A DNA stretch of 6,565 nt. Origin: Limisphaerales bacterium. GTDB lineage: Bacteria > Verrucomicrobiota > Verrucomicrobiae > Limisphaerales > UBA11358. Every line of letters starts with the position of its first letter. Positions within the stretch are counted from its first letter, which is position 1. Positions 5,459-6,565 of the stretch are shown here, piece after piece. The translations under genes were made by a program, and so were the position numbers. Under the pieces are notes generated by a model, which worked only from the letters and a program-made list of their open reading frames with translations, had not been told where the DNA came from and searched no databases. Where the stretch lies: the NCBI GenBank assembly GCA_003152145.1, contig PLZL01000324.1:13677-20241 (forward strand), in the 5' to 3' direction.

Positions 5459-5495
5459 GGGGTGGGACGCATCCGAGCGGCACCCCCCATTTTTC
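5459..5495 (+). terminator. Possible intrinsic terminator ahead of the regulator promoter
   Basis: GGGGTG (5459-5464) pairs with CACCCC (5481-5486), with a nested GGA-cgca-TCC stem (5465-5474), followed after three bases by TTTTT (5490-5494). The shape fits a Rho-independent terminator that would insulate the next promoter. No plus-strand gene lies just upstream to be terminated, so this is tentative. Confidence 0.3.
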
Positions 5496-5524
5496 TTGAA
5501 CAAGCCAATAATAAGTGGTATTAT
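5496..5524 (+). promoter_or_regulatory. Sigma70-like promoter for the GbsR-type gene
   Basis: TTGAAC (5496-5501) and TATTAT (5519-5524) are separated by exactly 17 bp, matching the -35 (4 of 6) and -10 (5 of 6) consensus boxes. The surrounding DNA is A/T-rich compared with its neighbours. The proposed start codon (TTG, 5548) lies 24 bp after the -10 box, leaving a leader of roughly 17 nt with a GAGG SD-like site at 5539-5542. This is the best promoter candidate in the window. Confidence 0.5.
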
Positions 5525-5547
5525 TTTTGTTTCGTGAAGAGGAAACC

Positions 5548-6061
5548 TTGAAAACGAACACGTCAGGAACCTGGCTTTTGGAGCCGGTGGAAGTTGAAGT
5601 CAGTCACATTTCCGCCAACTCTTCCTGCGCCCTCGGCTCAACTCCGCTCCGTCAGCGAAATCCATAGCTTGCCCTTCGTTTCTCATTTACCCCTGACCTT
5701 GAACGGCCTGAAAGAACGATTGGATTTGTGCAACGGCTCAACCAGTCAGGGCTTGAAATTTCTTCGCGAGCCGGGTGCGGTGCGGGTGGTGGCGGTTCCC
5801 AACCAGCGGCGCACGCACTTCGAGGCCGTGGCCGAATTGCGCAATCTCGCCGGGAGCTTCCTGCGCCAGCAGGTTTCGACTCACTTAAATGACAGCGAAA
5901 CCCGACTGAAACGCGTCGCGAGACAGGCGCAATCACTGAACGGGGAGGCGTGCAAACATATTTTGGAACAGTTAAAATTGTTGGAGATCTGGGAACATAA
6001 AGGGCAGAAAGTTTTGACGCTTTTGTTGGAAACACTGGGCGGCACACGGCCAGTAACATAA
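5548..6061 (+). pseudogene. GbsR/MarR-type transcriptional regulator, probably frameshifted
   Basis: The frame ending at 6061 encodes a winged helix-turn-helix protein of the GbsR-like MarR group: RSVSEIHSLPF (start of the domain), helix LTLNGLKERLDL, recognition helix STSQGLKFLRE, and wing VRVVAVP-NQRRTHFEA, then a helical dimerisation tail ending at 6061. Such proteins are DNA-binding repressors, often of transporter or membrane genes. Family members carry about 20-30 residues before RSV(S/G)EI. In the open frame here (from a TTG at 5594) that segment is proline-rich and unlike the family. The other frame, from a TTG at 5548 with GAGG ahead of it and a promoter upstream, reads ...EPVEVEVSHISANSSCALGSTP, matching the usual ALGxPRSV context, then stops at TAG 5665-5667. 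The frames join with a one-base jump (or two-base loss) near 5640-5652. A sequencing error or a genuine start at 5594 remain possible. Confidence 0.65.
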
Positions 6062-6218
6062 ACCACAGGCATACGCCTTGGCGCAGAGACATAACCGTTG
6101 GTGACCGGGTGGCGGTTGCCAAACGGGTCGTAGCCGGGATCGTTTTGCAAAAGACTTTGCCAAACGGCCAAGTGCGGCAGCTTGTCTAGATGTTCGGCTG
6201 GTGCCGGTTTTGTTTGGC

Positions 6219-6565
6219 ATGAAATTAAAATGGCTGGTCGGGTTGGGCGCGGCGGGAGGGCTTGCCGTCCTGGTGGTTTGTCTGATGCCGGCCCCGGGCG
6301 GCCATGCGGTTGCGGCCACGCCCTTCCTGGCCTTGAGCCGGGTGCCGGTGCCGGAAATGCCCGCCAAAGCCGCCGATCGGGTGCAGGCGGCGCCGGTTCT
6401 GGAGCGCGAAACCACCGCCGCAGCGGTGTTGCGCGCCGTGGCCACGATGGCCCGGCCCGGCGTCATGCCTTACGTCGTCAGCGCCATTTGCCGCCGCAAT
6501 CCCGAAGTGGCCGGGGCCGTGGTCGCCACCATTGATGCCACGAAAACCGGCCCGCCGATTTCGCC
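6219..6565 (+). CDS. Secreted or membrane-anchored protein of unknown function (C-terminus outside window)
   Basis: An open frame from the ATG at 6219 continues past the right edge (115 complete codons). The product begins MKLKW, then a hydrophobic stretch (residues 5-24, with LAVLVVCLMP), a signal peptide or single membrane anchor. Cleavage could follow GHA or AVAA near residues 30-33; the VVC is a poor lipobox, so a lipoprotein is unlikely. After a proline-rich linker (42-60), residues 62-108 are Ala/Val/Arg-rich and probably helical. I do not recognise the family. Third codon positions are almost all G or C, clearly more GC-rich than the regulator gene 160 bp upstream, so the two may have different origins. 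No good SD precedes the ATG, and no terminator or promoter is obvious in 6062-6218. Confidence 0.65.
   Translation, partial: MKLKWLVGLGAAGGLAVLVVCLMPAPGGHAVAATPFLALSRVPVPEMPAKAADRVQAAPVLERETTAAAVLRAVATMARPGVMPYVVSAICRRNPEVAGAVVATIDATKTGPPIS

Noticed and set aside
6062..6175. Minus-strand peptide containing GYDPFGNRHPVTN, reminiscent of YD/Rhs repeats
   Set aside because: Only about 35 residues precede antisense of the regulator gene, with a single motif and no SD; at most a gene fragment.

Overview
The window looks like accessory DNA of a bacterial chromosome or large plasmid. GC is moderate overall, start codons mostly lack Shine-Dalgarno (SD) sequences, and the gene families present (a VirB2/TrbC-like pilin, a stand-alone ClpB-D2-type AAA+ ATPase, a MORN-repeat protein, a GbsR-type regulator, an IS110-family element) suggest Verrucomicrobiota or a relative. 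That assignment is an impression from protein style and has no marker gene behind it.

Layout. (1) 1-333, minus: the 5' part of a small secreted two-helix protein resembling VirB2/TrbC pilins, cut by the window edge. (2) 466-1374, plus, divergent from it: a 302-aa single-module AAA+ ATPase of the ClpA/ClpB D2 type with an altered pore-loop region. (3) 1376-2287, minus, convergent with one base between stop codons: a 303-aa protein with five MORN_2/YwqK-like repeats and an unrecognised C-terminal domain, started by a strong SD. (4) About 2477-4446: an IS110-family element. Its DEDD transposase (2970-4268) looks intact. It is preceded by a leader of about 450 nt that has no convincing protein gene but folds into five consecutive hairpins. 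Three of these share a motif pair at fixed spacing, and two are 65-nt paralogues related by compensatory base-pair changes. This leader is the best candidate for a bridge RNA, in an enlarged, repeated layout. The element is bracketed by a 12-bp direct repeat containing a CT dinucleotide. The left copy forms one arm of an 18-bp inverted repeat, and a 20-bp inverted repeat lies at the right end. (5) 4447-5495: about 1 kb with no supported gene, holding a REP-like palindrome (4634-4723) and weak terminator-like hairpins. (6) 5496-6061: a sigma70-like promoter, then a GbsR/MarR-type regulator gene that appears frameshifted near its N-terminus. (7) 6219-6565: the start of a GC-rich secreted or membrane-anchored protein of unknown function, cut by the window edge.

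How the parts relate. The pilin-like gene hints at a type IV secretion or conjugation cluster to the left; the ATPase is divergent from it and may or may not belong. The IS110 leader and transposase form one functional unit: transposase plus structured RNA read from the same strand. The remaining genes show no clear shared pathway. The most notable content is the multi-hairpin IS110 leader and the flanking palindromes that suggest its target site.
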